Shown piece by piece: positions 42,871 through 51,585 of a stretch of DNA of 64,000 bases. The stretch spans positions 27,184 through 91,183 of the forward strand of contig CAZZBZ010000003.1 of the NCBI GenBank assembly GCA_964653025.1. The letters are read 5' to 3'. How positions within the stretch are numbered: position 1 is the stretch's first letter; each line of letters opens with the position of its first letter. The translations under genes and the position numbers were made by a program. The notes below the pieces were generated by a model. It worked only from the letters and a program-made list of their open reading frames with translations. It was not told the DNA's origin and did not search any database. The DNA is from JABWAM01 sp964653025 (GTDB taxonomy: Bacteria; Verrucomicrobiota; Verrucomicrobiia; JABWAM01).

Positions 42871-43149
42871 GTGATACTGAACATCTTTGTCCGCGTGGAC
42901 GTTTACTTCACGAAGGCGGACGGTTCGCGGGTGTGCGAAAAGTACTTTGCGAAACCGGCTGCTGGCGTTGGCGGAAAGCGCTTCTTCGGTGAGACCGACT
43001 GGCGCCTCTTCACCTACGCCGTCGAAGCCCCGCCCGAGACCGCCGCGATGCACGTCCTGTGGCTTTGCCAACTCGATGGAGCGTCCCCGCAGGCCAACGG
43101 CACCCTTCTCTTCGACGACGCCTCCGTCGAGACTCCCGCCGCGCACTGA
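42871..43149 (+). pseudogene. C-terminal remnant of a carbohydrate-binding or glycosidase protein
   Basis: A 92-codon frame that looks like the end of a larger beta-sandwich: VYFTKADGSRV, then WRLFTYAVEAPPETAAMHVL and GTLLFDDASVETP. The closing FDDASVE pattern is typical of carbohydrate-binding module ends. There is no signal peptide or N-terminal part; the frame stays open upstream but overlaps the start of the GH130 gene on the other strand. Probably a leftover. Confidence 0.5.
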
Positions 43150-43188
43150 TGTCCCATCCGAACGAGGGGAAAGATGGGCGTGGTTAGT

Positions 43189-43869
43189 TTATCGAGCCTT
43201 CGGATACTCGTTGCCGAGTAGGTACAACGGCTTCTCATTCTCCTCGATGGCTGGAAACCGGCCCACGGGTTCAAGGAACCGGTTGTCGGCCCGGTCGTCA
43301 TTCACTTTGGAGACCTCGCCCAGCAGCACCCGCCCCATGCCTGGCTCGCCCCAGAACTTGTGATACTGTCCGACCGTGAGCGTGATGCTGTCGCCGGGCG
43401 TCACCCGGATCACCGCCCCGGCCTTCACCTCGTAGTTTCGTCCGTCCATGGAAACCGTGACCGGTGTCGCGGCGAGCCGTTCGGCTTTGGTCGAGTTGTA
43501 AACCTGGACCATCAGGTTGCCGCCCCCGCGGTTGATGATGTCCTCCATCTTGTTCCAGTGAAAGTGAAGCGGCGTCACCTGGCCTTCATCGACCAGCAAT
43601 AGTTTTTCGGCATACGGCTTCAGGTATTTCTTCTGGCGCAGGCTGCCGTTGCGGAGGGTGAACAGCAACAAGCCGACCTTGTGATAATCGCCACTGCCGA
43701 AGTCGGTGATATCCCACCCCAGCATGTTGTCGCGGATCTCATCGTACTCGTGCCCCTTGCGCCGCCACTCGGCGGGACTCCAAAACGCGAACGGCGGCAA
43801 CCGAAACTTCATCCGGTCGAGAAACTTCACCGCGCTGCCCATGATGGCATTGATTTCAGATCGTTTCAT
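43189..43869 (-). CDS. D-lyxose/D-mannose isomerase (cupin)
   Basis: A 226-residue cupin-fold aldose isomerase that interconverts D-lyxose with D-xylulose and often D-mannose with D-fructose. The metal-binding His-x-His-x(n)-Glu set appears in PLHFHWNKMEDIINRGGG, with a second His in GQYHKFWGEPG; the start MKRSEINAIM is typical. It lies beside the GH130 phosphorylase and would feed released mannose to fructose. The upstream 130 bases hold no gene and are notably AT-rich. Confidence 0.9.
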   Translation of the reverse strand: MKRSEINAIMGSAVKFLDRMKFRLPPFAFWSPAEWRRKGHEYDEIRDNMLGWDITDFGSGDYHKVGLLLFTLRNGSLRQKKYLKPYAEKLLLVDEGQVTPLHFHWNKMEDIINRGGGNLMVQVYNSTKAERLAATPVTVSMDGRNYEVKAGAVIRVTPGDSITLTVGQYHKFWGEPGMGRVLLGEVSKVNDDRADNRFLEPVGRFPAIEENEKPLYLLGNEYPKAR

Positions 43870-43997
43870 TGCGAGTTCTCCGTTTGACGGTTCCTGTGCT
43901 TGTAAAAATTATCCAGCAATAACTCGTGGTTTCCGAGCGTAAAACATAGGGCTCCGGATCGTTGCCCTGTTGTGCTGGTAGTGAATGCGAAATGTAC

Positions 43998-45947
43998 TCA
44001 CTCCAACAACAGCCCGCGCGCCGTGATTCCCCACGCGTGACCCTGATTCGTGTGCAGGGCGAACAGCAAAGCGTTCTTACCTTTCTTCCATTTAACCGGC
44101 ACGCGGAATTTGTCGGGCTGACAGGAATTCGTCGAGTTGTGCTGACAGTCCACGGTCCTACCGTTCACCCACGCCTTGATCGGGCCGTCCGATCCGTAGA
44201 GCAGCAGGCCGGGGCCAGCTTTGGGCACGGCGATGAAGCCGCGCACGTACACCAAGCCGTCATTGCTCTTGCCGTAACGCGGACGGATGTCGTGTAAATT
44301 GTGCTTTTGGTTATACTCGATGGGGGAGAACTTCACCTGCGCCGTCGGTCGTTTGGCCTGTAGGATGTGCGCGATCTTCGGTAACAATAGACTGGCCTCG
44401 GACACGAGCAACGGCGCCTGATTCGCCAGGAATTTACGGCGCAGCCTGGACACCTCGCGCTTCAACGCCGGCAGGAAAACCTTGGCTAGAACTTCCGTCT
44501 CGCCACCGACTTCGAGCATCTCGAGCAGGACCTGCGCGCCGTCTGAATCGGGGTAATCCTTGATGATGGCGAGCGCGTCCCGGTAAGCAGCGACGAGCGC
44601 CGCGTAGCTGTCGAGCAACCGTTGGGCGACCGGGAGAAAATCTTCAGGCCGAACCAGGTCGGACTGTATTTTTTTCCAGTCGGCATAAGCCCGGTACAGC
44701 GGCGCGTACTCGACGACGGCTTTCATGGTCGCGCTGAATCTCGCGGCGTTCTCGTTGAGCGATGCGCCGCCGAACACGCCCCGTTTGACATCGTAGGGTT
44801 CCTGCTGCCAATCGTCATCCCGGTAACGGTCGCGGTCGACTTTCTTGCGGAAATCCGGCACTTCCATCGGTTGCCCACCGGCGCGGGAGCTCCGCAACGC
44901 CTGGATGCCGGGAATGGTCACGTCGCAACTGCTGTAGATGTTAAACGGCCCTTTCTCGTCGGTGAAGATTTCGCGGGCGAAGTAATACAGCGTCCAGAAA
45001 TCGCCGCCGGCGTGGCCGGTCTGCGCGGCGAGTTCGCCCAGCCCTTCCCAGCGCGGATTGACCCGCAGCATCGGTGCCGTGCCGGCCGCGCCCAGTCGGA
45101 GGCGCAGCCCGTCGTGGCCGATTTCAAACGCGCCGCGCGTGCCCCAGATGCGCTGTTGGTGGGTGTCGTTGCTCGAAGCGCCCATCACGTTGCGGACGAC
45201 CCCGCCATTGCTCATTTGGATCAAGGATGGCGTCATCGTGCCGGTGTCAGCGCGCTCTCGCAGATAGCCGGCGAGGTGGGGCGCGCAGGCAAACGCTTCA
45301 ACCATGGTCGGTCGCGTGCCGGTAATCACCATCACCGGGCCGAGCGAGTGCGTGCAGTAGTAGTGGAAGTTGATCCAACTTCGCCAGTTGTGAACACTGT
45401 GCCCGGGCTGGATCGGGACGCCATCGATGTACGTGTACGCGAGCGACCGGCATTCATGAACATACTCATACTCCGCGTACATCATATCGCCGAACAACCC
45501 TTCGTTCCAACGTTTAGCCAACCACATGTTCGCGGCGGAGAAGGGGTAGTTCTCGGCGAGGTTGTACACGAGGCCGCGCTTTTCGACTTCCTCGACGAGT
45601 TTTACGCCTTCGGACATGGAGAAAAACGCGGTGACTTCCGAGAGCACGTGTTTCCCGGCTTGGAGGCATTTGATGGCGTGCGGGCCGTGGGCCGGACAGA
45701 ACGTGGCCAACAGCACCGCGTCGAAATCCTGTTTGAGAAATTCCTCCTCGTTGGCGGTCACGAATGCGCCGGGGCATTGTTTAAGGAAATTGACGCGCAT
45801 GTGCTCGTTGAAATCGCAGCCAGCGACCACGTCAATATTGAGAGACTTGCAGGTGTTGAAGAAACTCATCCCGCGCCCCAGTCCCCAAATACCGAGTCGG
45901 ATACGTTTGTTGTGTGGAAAAACTTGCGTCGGCTTGGTTGGCTTCAT
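43998..45947 (-). CDS. Gfo/Idh/MocA oxidoreductase fused to a C-terminal beta-sandwich-like domain
   Basis: A 649-residue protein. Residues about 15-400 are the NAD(P)-dependent Gfo/Idh/MocA part: LGIWGLGRGMSFFN, VLLATFCPAHG, AGKHVLSEVTAF and LAENYPFS in place of the classical EKP. Residues about 400-530 are helical. Residues about 540-649 form an added domain ending GPIKAWVNGRTVDC then VKWKKGKNALLFALH and HAWGITARG, a pattern of carbohydrate-binding or PA14-like beta-sandwiches. Typical members have 330-450 residues. Base composition is visibly less GC-rich than in the rest of the window. No signal peptide is seen. Likely acts on a glycoside or sugar. Confidence 0.83.
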   Translation of the reverse strand: MKPTKPTQVFPHNKRIRLGIWGLGRGMSFFNTCKSLNIDVVAGCDFNEHMRVNFLKQCPGAFVTANEEEFLKQDFDAVLLATFCPAHGPHAIKCLQAGKHVLSEVTAFFSMSEGVKLVEEVEKRGLVYNLAENYPFSAANMWLAKRWNEGLFGDMMYAEYEYVHECRSLAYTYIDGVPIQPGHSVHNWRSWINFHYYCTHSLGPVMVITGTRPTMVEAFACAPHLAGYLRERADTGTMTPSLIQMSNGGVVRNVMGASSNDTHQQRIWGTRGAFEIGHDGLRLRLGAAGTAPMLRVNPRWEGLGELAAQTGHAGGDFWTLYYFAREIFTDEKGPFNIYSSCDVTIPGIQALRSSRAGGQPMEVPDFRKKVDRDRYRDDDWQQEPYDVKRGVFGGASLNENAARFSATMKAVVEYAPLYRAYADWKKIQSDLVRPEDFLPVAQRLLDSYAALVAAYRDALAIIKDYPDSDGAQVLLEMLEVGGETEVLAKVFLPALKREVSRLRRKFLANQAPLLVSEASLLLPKIAHILQAKRPTAQVKFSPIEYNQKHNLHDIRPRYGKSNDGLVYVRGFIAVPKAGPGLLLYGSDGPIKAWVNGRTVDCQHNSTNSCQPDKFRVPVKWKKGKNALLFALHTNQGHAWGITARGLLLE

Positions 45948-46303
45948 GGCTGGGAGTCTGCGGACGGGTTATTAGTCTTCAATCGAGTCGGATCTTGCCG
46001 GTCACACGATTATTTCATCACGGTGGTTACAGGAAGTTCCGATTCATTTTGCTTTGGCCTTCTGCGACGTTCGCGAACGCTACGGCGCGCTGACGGGAGG
46101 CGGGGGTGCGGGCGCGGCGTGTTTCTGCCGGTCGCGCGCGAGGAATGAGCGTGATGGCGGGGTGACGCAGCGCCAGCCGGTCTCGATGCGCAAGATGAGG
46201 ATCAACTCCTCATACACCTCCTCGCACCGCTCGGTCGGCTTTTGGTCGTGGTGGATCAGTTTGTGGTCGATTGCCGCGTGCGGGCAACCGCCTCGCCTCC
46301 ATC
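45948..46303. other. Gap with a possible broken small gene on the minus strand
   Basis: No intact gene is seen. On the minus strand an open frame from about 46297 to a TAG at 46080 reads AIDHKLIHHDQKPTERCEEV then YEELILILRIETGWRCVTPP, which looks protein-like but has no start codon. An ATG overlaps the folE2 stop (46311-46309) in another frame and soon terminates, so a frameshift could have split a small gene coupled to folE2. Confidence 0.35.
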
Positions 46304-47149
46304 CTATTCATCCCCATCCCTTGCGGCTTCTGAAGTCGTGGACGGGGAGTTTCGAGAACGGAGCGGTCGGGAGCGTTTGATTGAACCTCCGGTGACGACA
46401 GCAAAGGCGTTGTGGTTGTGGATGCTCTCGAAGTTGGTGGCTTCCACGCGGTACCAAAGGACGCGCTTGTCGCGGCGGACGAGGACGGCGACATTGCGAA
46501 CAAGGTCCTCGACGAAAACGGGGTGGTCGTAGGCGCGCTCGGTGACGTGTTTCTCGTCGCTGCGCTTGAGGAGCGAGTAGAGTTCGCAACTCGCGGCGCC
46601 CTCCACAAGGCTGATGAGTTCCTCGATCCAGATCGTGCGTTTCGAGCGGGTTTGGAGGAGGACCTCGCCACGCTGGTTGTGGGCGCCGCGGAGGCTGATC
46701 GCCTTGGAGCAGGGGCAGAGGGTGGTCACGGGAACGCGCACCCCGAGGACAAAGTCGATCTTCCCGTTGCAGGTATGGGCGAGGAACGTGGCCCCGTAGT
46801 CCATGAGTCCCATCGCGCCCGAGATGGGGGCGTGCTTCTCGATGAAGTAGGGGAAGTCCATGCGGAGGTGCGCGCAGGTGGCGTCGAGGCGCTTGCGCAT
46901 CCGGCGGAGAATCTCGGGAATATTTTCCACGTGGACCACGCCGCCGTGCTCGTTGAGCACCTCCACGAAGCGACTCATGTGGGTGCCCTTGAAGTGTTGG
47001 GGCAGGTCCACCGACATCGAAATTGTGGCAATCGTGTTCTGGGTCTTATGCGCGAGATCCTTGACGATTACGGGGTAGCGGAGGTCGCGGACCCCGACCC
47101 GGTCGATGGCCACACCCCGCTGGTCACGTTCGCTCTGCTTGTCAATCAT
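46304..47149 (-). CDS. folE2: GTP cyclohydrolase FolE2
   Basis: A 281-residue type IB GTP cyclohydrolase, which starts folate and queuosine-type pathways by making dihydroneopterin triphosphate. Signatures include GVRDLRYPVIVKD, the metal-site VPVTTLCPCSKAISLRGAHNQRGEV, and RAYDHPVFVEDLVRN. FolE2 is the zinc-independent form in many bacteria that lack FolE. The ATG at 47149 is the family start. The last 30 residues are Arg/Ser-rich and less conserved. Confidence 0.95.
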   Translation of the reverse strand: MIDKQSERDQRGVAIDRVGVRDLRYPVIVKDLAHKTQNTIATISMSVDLPQHFKGTHMSRFVEVLNEHGGVVHVENIPEILRRMRKRLDATCAHLRMDFPYFIEKHAPISGAMGLMDYGATFLAHTCNGKIDFVLGVRVPVTTLCPCSKAISLRGAHNQRGEVLLQTRSKRTIWIEELISLVEGAASCELYSLLKRSDEKHVTERAYDHPVFVEDLVRNVAVLVRRDKRVLWYRVEATNFESIHNHNAFAVVTGGSIKRSRPLRSRNSPSTTSEAARDGDE

Positions 47150-47181
47150 GGGGGAGACCTTAACCGACCCGGTGGCTTTCG

Positions 47182-48150
47182 TCACGCATTCGGGAGGGAG
47201 GGCGCCCGCTCGCGTAGGAACCAATCTACGAAGAGGGGGATCCCCTTCGCGACCGGGGTGGCGGGAGCGTAGTTGAGGAGACGACGGGCCTTGGAGATGT
47301 CGGCGAAGGTGCGAGGAACGTCGCCGGGCTGCTCGGGCTGACGGTCGAGCACGGCCTTTTTCCCGAGGGCTTTTTCGATGAGCGCCACGAGTTCGGAGAG
47401 GCGCGTCACCTGCGACTCGCCAAGATTGATCACCTCGTAACCGAAATGGCGGGTGGTGGTGGCCACCACGCCCGCGACGATGTCGTCCACGTACGTGTAA
47501 TCGCGTTCCGAGGTGCCGTCGCCGAAGAAGGGGATCGGCTGCCCGCGCAGGATCCGATCGGTGAACTGGTAGATTGCCATGTCGGGGCGCCCGCGCGGTC
47601 CGTAGACGCTGAAAAAGCGCAGGGTGGCGATATCGAGGCCGTGGAGGTGGTGGTAGCTGCGGCAGAGAGCCTCGGCCCCGAGTTTGGTCGCCGCGTAGGG
47701 AGAGACGATGCTTGGTACGGGGTCGCCCTCGGAGAAGGGGACCTTGGGGTTTAGGCCATAAATGGAGGAGGTTGAGCCGAAGGTGAGCTTCCCGATCCCG
47801 ATCTCGCGCATCGCGTCGAGGAGATTGAGCGTCCCTTCGACGTTCACGCGCTGGTAGAGGAATGGGTCACGCACCGAGGCGCGCACTCCCGCGCGTGCGG
47901 CGAGGTGGATCACGGCGTCCGGCTTCGCCTCGGCAAGGGCGGCGCGGACGGCCGCGCGGTTCGAAATGTCTCCCTCGACCAGTCGAAAGGCGGGGTTTTG
48001 TGCGAGGAGCGCGGCGTTCTGGCGCTTGAAGGCGGGGGGGTAGTAGTCGTTGAAGTCGTCCATGGCGATCACCTGATCCCCCCTTTTGAGAAGAGCCGCC
48101 GAGACATGCGAGCCGATGAACCCAGCCCCGCCGGTAACAAAAATGCGCAT
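47182..48150 (-). CDS. NAD-dependent epimerase/dehydratase, UDP-glucuronate 4-epimerase type
   Basis: A 322-residue extended short-chain dehydrogenase. The Rossmann motif is VTGGAGFIGSHV (5-16), and the Tyr/Lys pair is in SPYAATKLGAEALC. FFSVYGPRGRPDMAIYQFTD and the FGDGTSERDYTYVDDI substrate loop are like UDP-glucuronate/UDP-galacturonate 4-epimerases. It would supply nucleotide sugars for surface polymers, possibly the locus at 49568-64000. It is 32 bases upstream of folE2 in the same direction. Confidence 0.9.
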   Translation of the reverse strand: MRIFVTGGAGFIGSHVSAALLKRGDQVIAMDDFNDYYPPAFKRQNAALLAQNPAFRLVEGDISNRAAVRAALAEAKPDAVIHLAARAGVRASVRDPFLYQRVNVEGTLNLLDAMREIGIGKLTFGSTSSIYGLNPKVPFSEGDPVPSIVSPYAATKLGAEALCRSYHHLHGLDIATLRFFSVYGPRGRPDMAIYQFTDRILRGQPIPFFGDGTSERDYTYVDDIVAGVVATTTRHFGYEVINLGESQVTRLSELVALIEKALGKKAVLDRQPEQPGDVPRTFADISKARRLLNYAPATPVAKGIPLFVDWFLRERAPSLPNA

Positions 48151-48206
48151 CCGTGAAACCTAGAGAACGCGGAGCGCGGGCTCAAGGGAGAAGGGGAGAG
48201 TGAGCA

Positions 48207-48363
48207 GCCACGGATGAAACACGGATGGCAGAAGCAGAATGCGAGGTCCGCTACACGGACCTCGCATGCCTCAGGGGAAAATGCCTGCAGCCTCCTGCGG
48301 AAGATGCGTCGATTCCGTGTAGCGGAATCGGCGTATTCCTCTATCCGTGTTTCATCCGTGGCT
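48207..48363. mobile_element. MITE-like inverted-repeat element, copy F
   Basis: Ends gccacggatgaaacacgg and ccgtgtttcatccgtggc. Palindrome 1 gaggtccg-ctaca-cggacctc and palindrome 2 gattccg-tgtag-cggaatc have exactly complementary loops, with a changed base in each compared with copy A. It lies between two divergent genes. Confidence 0.87.
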
Positions 48364-48435
48364 TCCTCTGATTCCCTTTCACCCATCGTGCCTCGCCTTG
48401 CGGGGGATCCGGTGCGCGCCTATGGTTTCTCCCGA

Positions 48436-49554
48436 ATGAACCCCGCCATCGCGAGAAGCATGGAGCAGGCCGGTCTGCAGGCCATCGCCGCCAAGGTCGA
48501 GGACGGGGTGCGGCTCGACGATGCCGACGCGGCGGCGCTTTATTCGGCGCGGGACCTCAACGCGGTGGGCTGGCTGGCCAACCGGGTGCGCGAGCGGAAG
48601 AATGGGAACAAGGCCTTTTACATTATCAATCGCCACATCAACTATTCGAACCTCTGCATCCTTTCATGCCAGTTCTGCTCGTTTGCGCGAAAGAAGCGGG
48701 ACGCGGATGCGTGGGAGTACACGGTTGAGGAGATGGTGGCGAAGGCACAGGAATCGCTCGCGCTCGGGGTCTCCGAGCTTCATATCGTCGGGGGCCTCCA
48801 TCCCTCGTGGAAGTTCGACTATTACGAAAGGATGCTGCGCGAGCTGAAGGCGCTTTCCCCGTCGCTGCACCTGAAGGCCTTCACGGCGGTCGAGATCCTT
48901 CACCTCGCGTGGGTTGGACGGATGAGCGTGAGCCAGGTCCTTGAGCGCCTGCGCGCGGCGGGACTCGATTCGCTGACGGGGGGCGGGGCGGAGATCTTCT
49001 CGCAGCGGGTGCGCGACGCGATCTGTCGGGGAAAGGAAACCGCGGCGGAGTGGCTGGAGGTCCACCGCATCTGGCACAAGGCGGGCGGGCGAAGTACCTG
49101 CACGATGCTCTATGGCCACGTCGAGACGATCCCCGAGCGGATCGAGCACCTGAGGCTCCTTCGGGAGTTACAGGACGAGGCCGCGGGCTTCACGGCGTTC
49201 GTCCCGCTCCCGTTTCATCCCGAGAACAACGCCCTCTCAGGGATCGCGGAGCCGACAGGATTTGAGAACCTGCGCAACCTCGCGATCTCCCGCCTCTACC
49301 TCGACAACTTCGACCACATCAAGTGCTACTGGATCAACCACGGCCTGAAGCTGGCGCAGGTCTCGCTGAGCCACGGGGTGGACGATCTGGATGGCACCGT
49401 GATTGAGGAGACGATCTACCACATGGCCGGGGCGAAGACTCCGCAGAAGCAGACCGCCGACGAGTTGGTTCGCGCGATCCGGGAGACGGGGCGTGAGCCC
49501 GTTCTCCGTGACTCGCTCTATCGGGAGGCGCGTTTCCCCTCCCGCGGGGCGTGA
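48436..49554 (+). CDS. mqnE: Aminofutalosine synthase MqnE
   Basis: Radical SAM enzyme of the futalosine menaquinone pathway, joining 3-[(1-carboxyvinyl)oxy]benzoate with the adenosyl part of SAM; 372 residues. The cluster motif is CILSCQFCSF (Cys74, 78, 81), with INRHINYSNLC just before it. GGLHPSWKFDYYERML, LTGGGAEIFSQRVRDAIC and ATMLYGHVE-type TMLYGHVETIPER, then YHMAGAKTPQ, match MqnE rather than MqnC. Other mqn genes are not in the window. ATG 48436 is the family start; a MITE-like element occupies the upstream gap. Confidence 0.94.
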   Translation: MNPAIARSMEQAGLQAIAAKVEDGVRLDDADAAALYSARDLNAVGWLANRVRERKNGNKAFYIINRHINYSNLCILSCQFCSFARKKRDADAWEYTVEEMVAKAQESLALGVSELHIVGGLHPSWKFDYYERMLRELKALSPSLHLKAFTAVEILHLAWVGRMSVSQVLERLRAAGLDSLTGGGAEIFSQRVRDAICRGKETAAEWLEVHRIWHKAGGRSTCTMLYGHVETIPERIEHLRLLRELQDEAAGFTAFVPLPFHPENNALSGIAEPTGFENLRNLAISRLYLDNFDHIKCYWINHGLKLAQVSLSHGVDDLDGTVIEETIYHMAGAKTPQKQTADELVRAIRETGREPVLRDSLYREARFPSRGA

Positions 49555-49567
49555 GGGCTAATCCTAT

Positions 49568-50413
49568 TCAGGTCCAGGACGGCATCGGCTGGTGTCGCCG
49601 CAAGTCTTCCACCACGGTGACAACCGTGTCGGCGTCCACGTGGTGGATGCCCTTGGAGCAGGCGATCTCGAGGGCGAGGCGGGCGAGGCGGTTGATTTCG
49701 CGAGGGATCCCGCGGCTGGCCTGGAAGACGCGTTCGCTTGCCGCCGGCGCGAAGACCTCCGCACGGGGGCAACCGGCCGCGGTCAGGCGATGCCCGAGAT
49801 AGAGCCCGACATCCGGCGCTGCGAGGGGACGGAGGTGATAGCGGAGGGAGACACGCTGGTCCACGGCGGGGATGCGGGCCGTGAGGTCGCGCAGCTCGGG
49901 TTGGCCGATCAGGAGCACCGTGAGCGCGCCGCGTTCGCGCTCGTTGAGGTTGGTGAGGGACTTCACCTGGCGGAGGACCTCCGGGGCCAGGTCCTGCGCC
50001 TCGTCGAAAAGGAGGACGAGGCTGCGCCCGTGGACTTCGTGGAGCTGGTGGAGGCATTCCGCGACGAGTTCGTAGAGATCGTACTCGCCCCGTGCGCTGG
50101 AGGCCTTTTCCCCGAGGCCGAAGGAGGAGAGGAGGCGGCGGAGGTGGTCGGCGAAGGGGAAGGAGGAGTTCTCGAACTGCAGCACGCAGTGTGCGCCGGC
50201 ATCCACCCGCGAGGCGAGGACCTGGCGCACCATGGACTTGCCGCAACCGACCTCGCCCGTGAGCATTCCGATCTGGAGGGTGCGCTGGTTTACCAGGTAC
50301 TCGAGGCGGGCGAGGGCCTCGGCGTGGCTGCTGCTCGGGTAGAAGAACCGCGCGTCGGCGACCGACTCGAAGGGCTGCTCGCGCAGTCCCCAGTGTTCGA
50401 TGAAGGAGTTCAT
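49568..50413 (-). CDS. ExeA/GspA-like AAA ATPase of polysaccharide/exosortase loci
   Basis: A 281-residue ATPase. It starts HWGLREQPFESVADARFFY, the N-terminus of the ExeA-type secretion ATPases that also occur in XrtA/PEP-CTERM exopolysaccharide loci. Walker A is LTGEVGCGKSMV, Walker B is LVLLFDEAQDLAPEVL, followed by LIGQPELRD and the sensor SRGIPREINRLA. No C-terminal membrane or peptidoglycan-binding segment is present. Its start overlaps the stop of the glycosyltransferase above it. It likely drives assembly or export; this is inferred. Confidence 0.88.
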   Translation of the reverse strand: MNSFIEHWGLREQPFESVADARFFYPSSSHAEALARLEYLVNQRTLQIGMLTGEVGCGKSMVRQVLASRVDAGAHCVLQFENSSFPFADHLRRLLSSFGLGEKASSARGEYDLYELVAECLHQLHEVHGRSLVLLFDEAQDLAPEVLRQVKSLTNLNERERGALTVLLIGQPELRDLTARIPAVDQRVSLRYHLRPLAAPDVGLYLGHRLTAAGCPRAEVFAPAASERVFQASRGIPREINRLARLALEIACSKGIHHVDADTVVTVVEDLRRHQPMPSWT

Positions 50414-51585
50414 GCCGTTATCCGAGACTCGGCGGAAGGGGACGGCCCGGCAAGCTCAAGGTAGAGGTTGGCCATCGCGGCTGCGGCGCGTTCCCACGAG
50501 TAGAGCGCGGCGCGGCGCAAACCCGCCTCGCGCAGGCGCGCACGGAGGGCGGGATCCTGCGCCACGCGGCCAAGGGCCCCGGCGATCTCCGACGGAGCCA
50601 ATGGATCGATTCTCAGGGCGGCGTCGCCGGTGACCTCGGCGAGGGCGCCGCAGCCGGAGCAGACGACGGGGCAGCCGCAGGCCATCGCCTCGACCGGGGG
50701 CAGGCCGAATCCCTCAAAAAGGGAGGGGTAGACCATCGCTTCCGCCCCGGAGTACCAGAAGGGTAGGTCGGCGGCGTCGACGAATCCGGCGGCGGTGATG
50801 TCCGCACGGAAGGGGGACGCCGCGACGCGGCGGTGGACCTCCTCGGCCCCGTGCCAGTCCGCGCCGCCGAAAACGAGGCGGTGCGGCAGGCCCGTGTGGC
50901 GCTTGAACTCCTCAAAGGCCTCCACGAGGCGGACGTGGTTTTTCGCGGGGTGCTCGACGCGGGCCACGTAGATGAAGTAGGGCGCGCGGCGTGCGGGGTC
51001 GTTCCCTCGCCAGACCTCCACCGCGGCGGGATCGGGCGGACGGAAGCGGGCGTGGTCGATCCCGTTGGGGACGACTCGTAGCTCGGAACGGGGCATGCGA
51101 AAATGAAGGGCTACGTCGTCCGCGGTGGCGTCGCTCACGGTCACGATCCGGTCCGCATTGGCGGCGAGCGCGGGGACGACGTGGCGTCCGTAGAACATCC
51201 GGGCCGCGCTGTACTTGCCGCGCACGGCGAAGGCGGCGCAGTCGTGGACGGTGGCGATCTGGGCGCAGGGGGGGTGCCAGACGATTCTCCGGTAGCTTGG
51301 TACGTGGAGGACTTGGACCCCGAGGTGTCGGAGCTGCCGCCGAAGGGCGGTCTGGTGCCAGAGGATGTCGGCCACGGGGTGGCGACATCCCGCGGGGGAG
51401 GGAATCCAACGAAAGCGGTCCAGCCACGCCTCAAAAAGGGGGCGGTCCCCCGGCAGGCCGAGGAGGAGGATTTCGAGTCCCGGCGAGCGCGCGTGAAGCG
51501 CGCCGAGGAGGCCGAAGACGTACTGGCCGACGCCCGAGCGCCCTCCCTGCACGACGCTCGTGGAAATGGCCACACGGACGCTCAT
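50410..51585 (-). CDS. GT4-family glycosyltransferase
   Basis: A 391-residue retaining GT-B enzyme. The N-terminus VAISTSVVQGGRSGVGQYVF carries the acceptor-side Gly-rich loop. Donor-side motifs are VVPNGIDHARFRPP, FIYVARVEHPAKNHVRLVEAFEEF and the EX7E block YPSLFEGFGLPPVEAMACG. It adds a sugar to a lipid-linked intermediate in the cytoplasm. Both ends overlap neighbours (ATGA), so it is translated with the WecG-STAS fusion and the ATPase. Confidence 0.93.
   Translation of the reverse strand: MSVRVAISTSVVQGGRSGVGQYVFGLLGALHARSPGLEILLLGLPGDRPLFEAWLDRFRWIPSPAGCRHPVADILWHQTALRRQLRHLGVQVLHVPSYRRIVWHPPCAQIATVHDCAAFAVRGKYSAARMFYGRHVVPALAANADRIVTVSDATADDVALHFRMPRSELRVVPNGIDHARFRPPDPAAVEVWRGNDPARRAPYFIYVARVEHPAKNHVRLVEAFEEFKRHTGLPHRLVFGGADWHGAEEVHRRVAASPFRADITAAGFVDAADLPFWYSGAEAMVYPSLFEGFGLPPVEAMACGCPVVCSGCGALAEVTGDAALRIDPLAPSEIAGALGRVAQDPALRARLREAGLRRAALYSWERAAAAMANLYLELAGPSPSAESRITA

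Noticed and set aside
46054..46380. 108-codon plus-strand frame over the folE2 end
   Set aside because: It overlaps a certain gene on the other strand and shows no family features.
21744..48363. Six similar intergenic elements as a CRISPR or as IS copies
   Set aside because: They are far apart, about 170 bases long, with inverted ends and no coding capacity or transposase.
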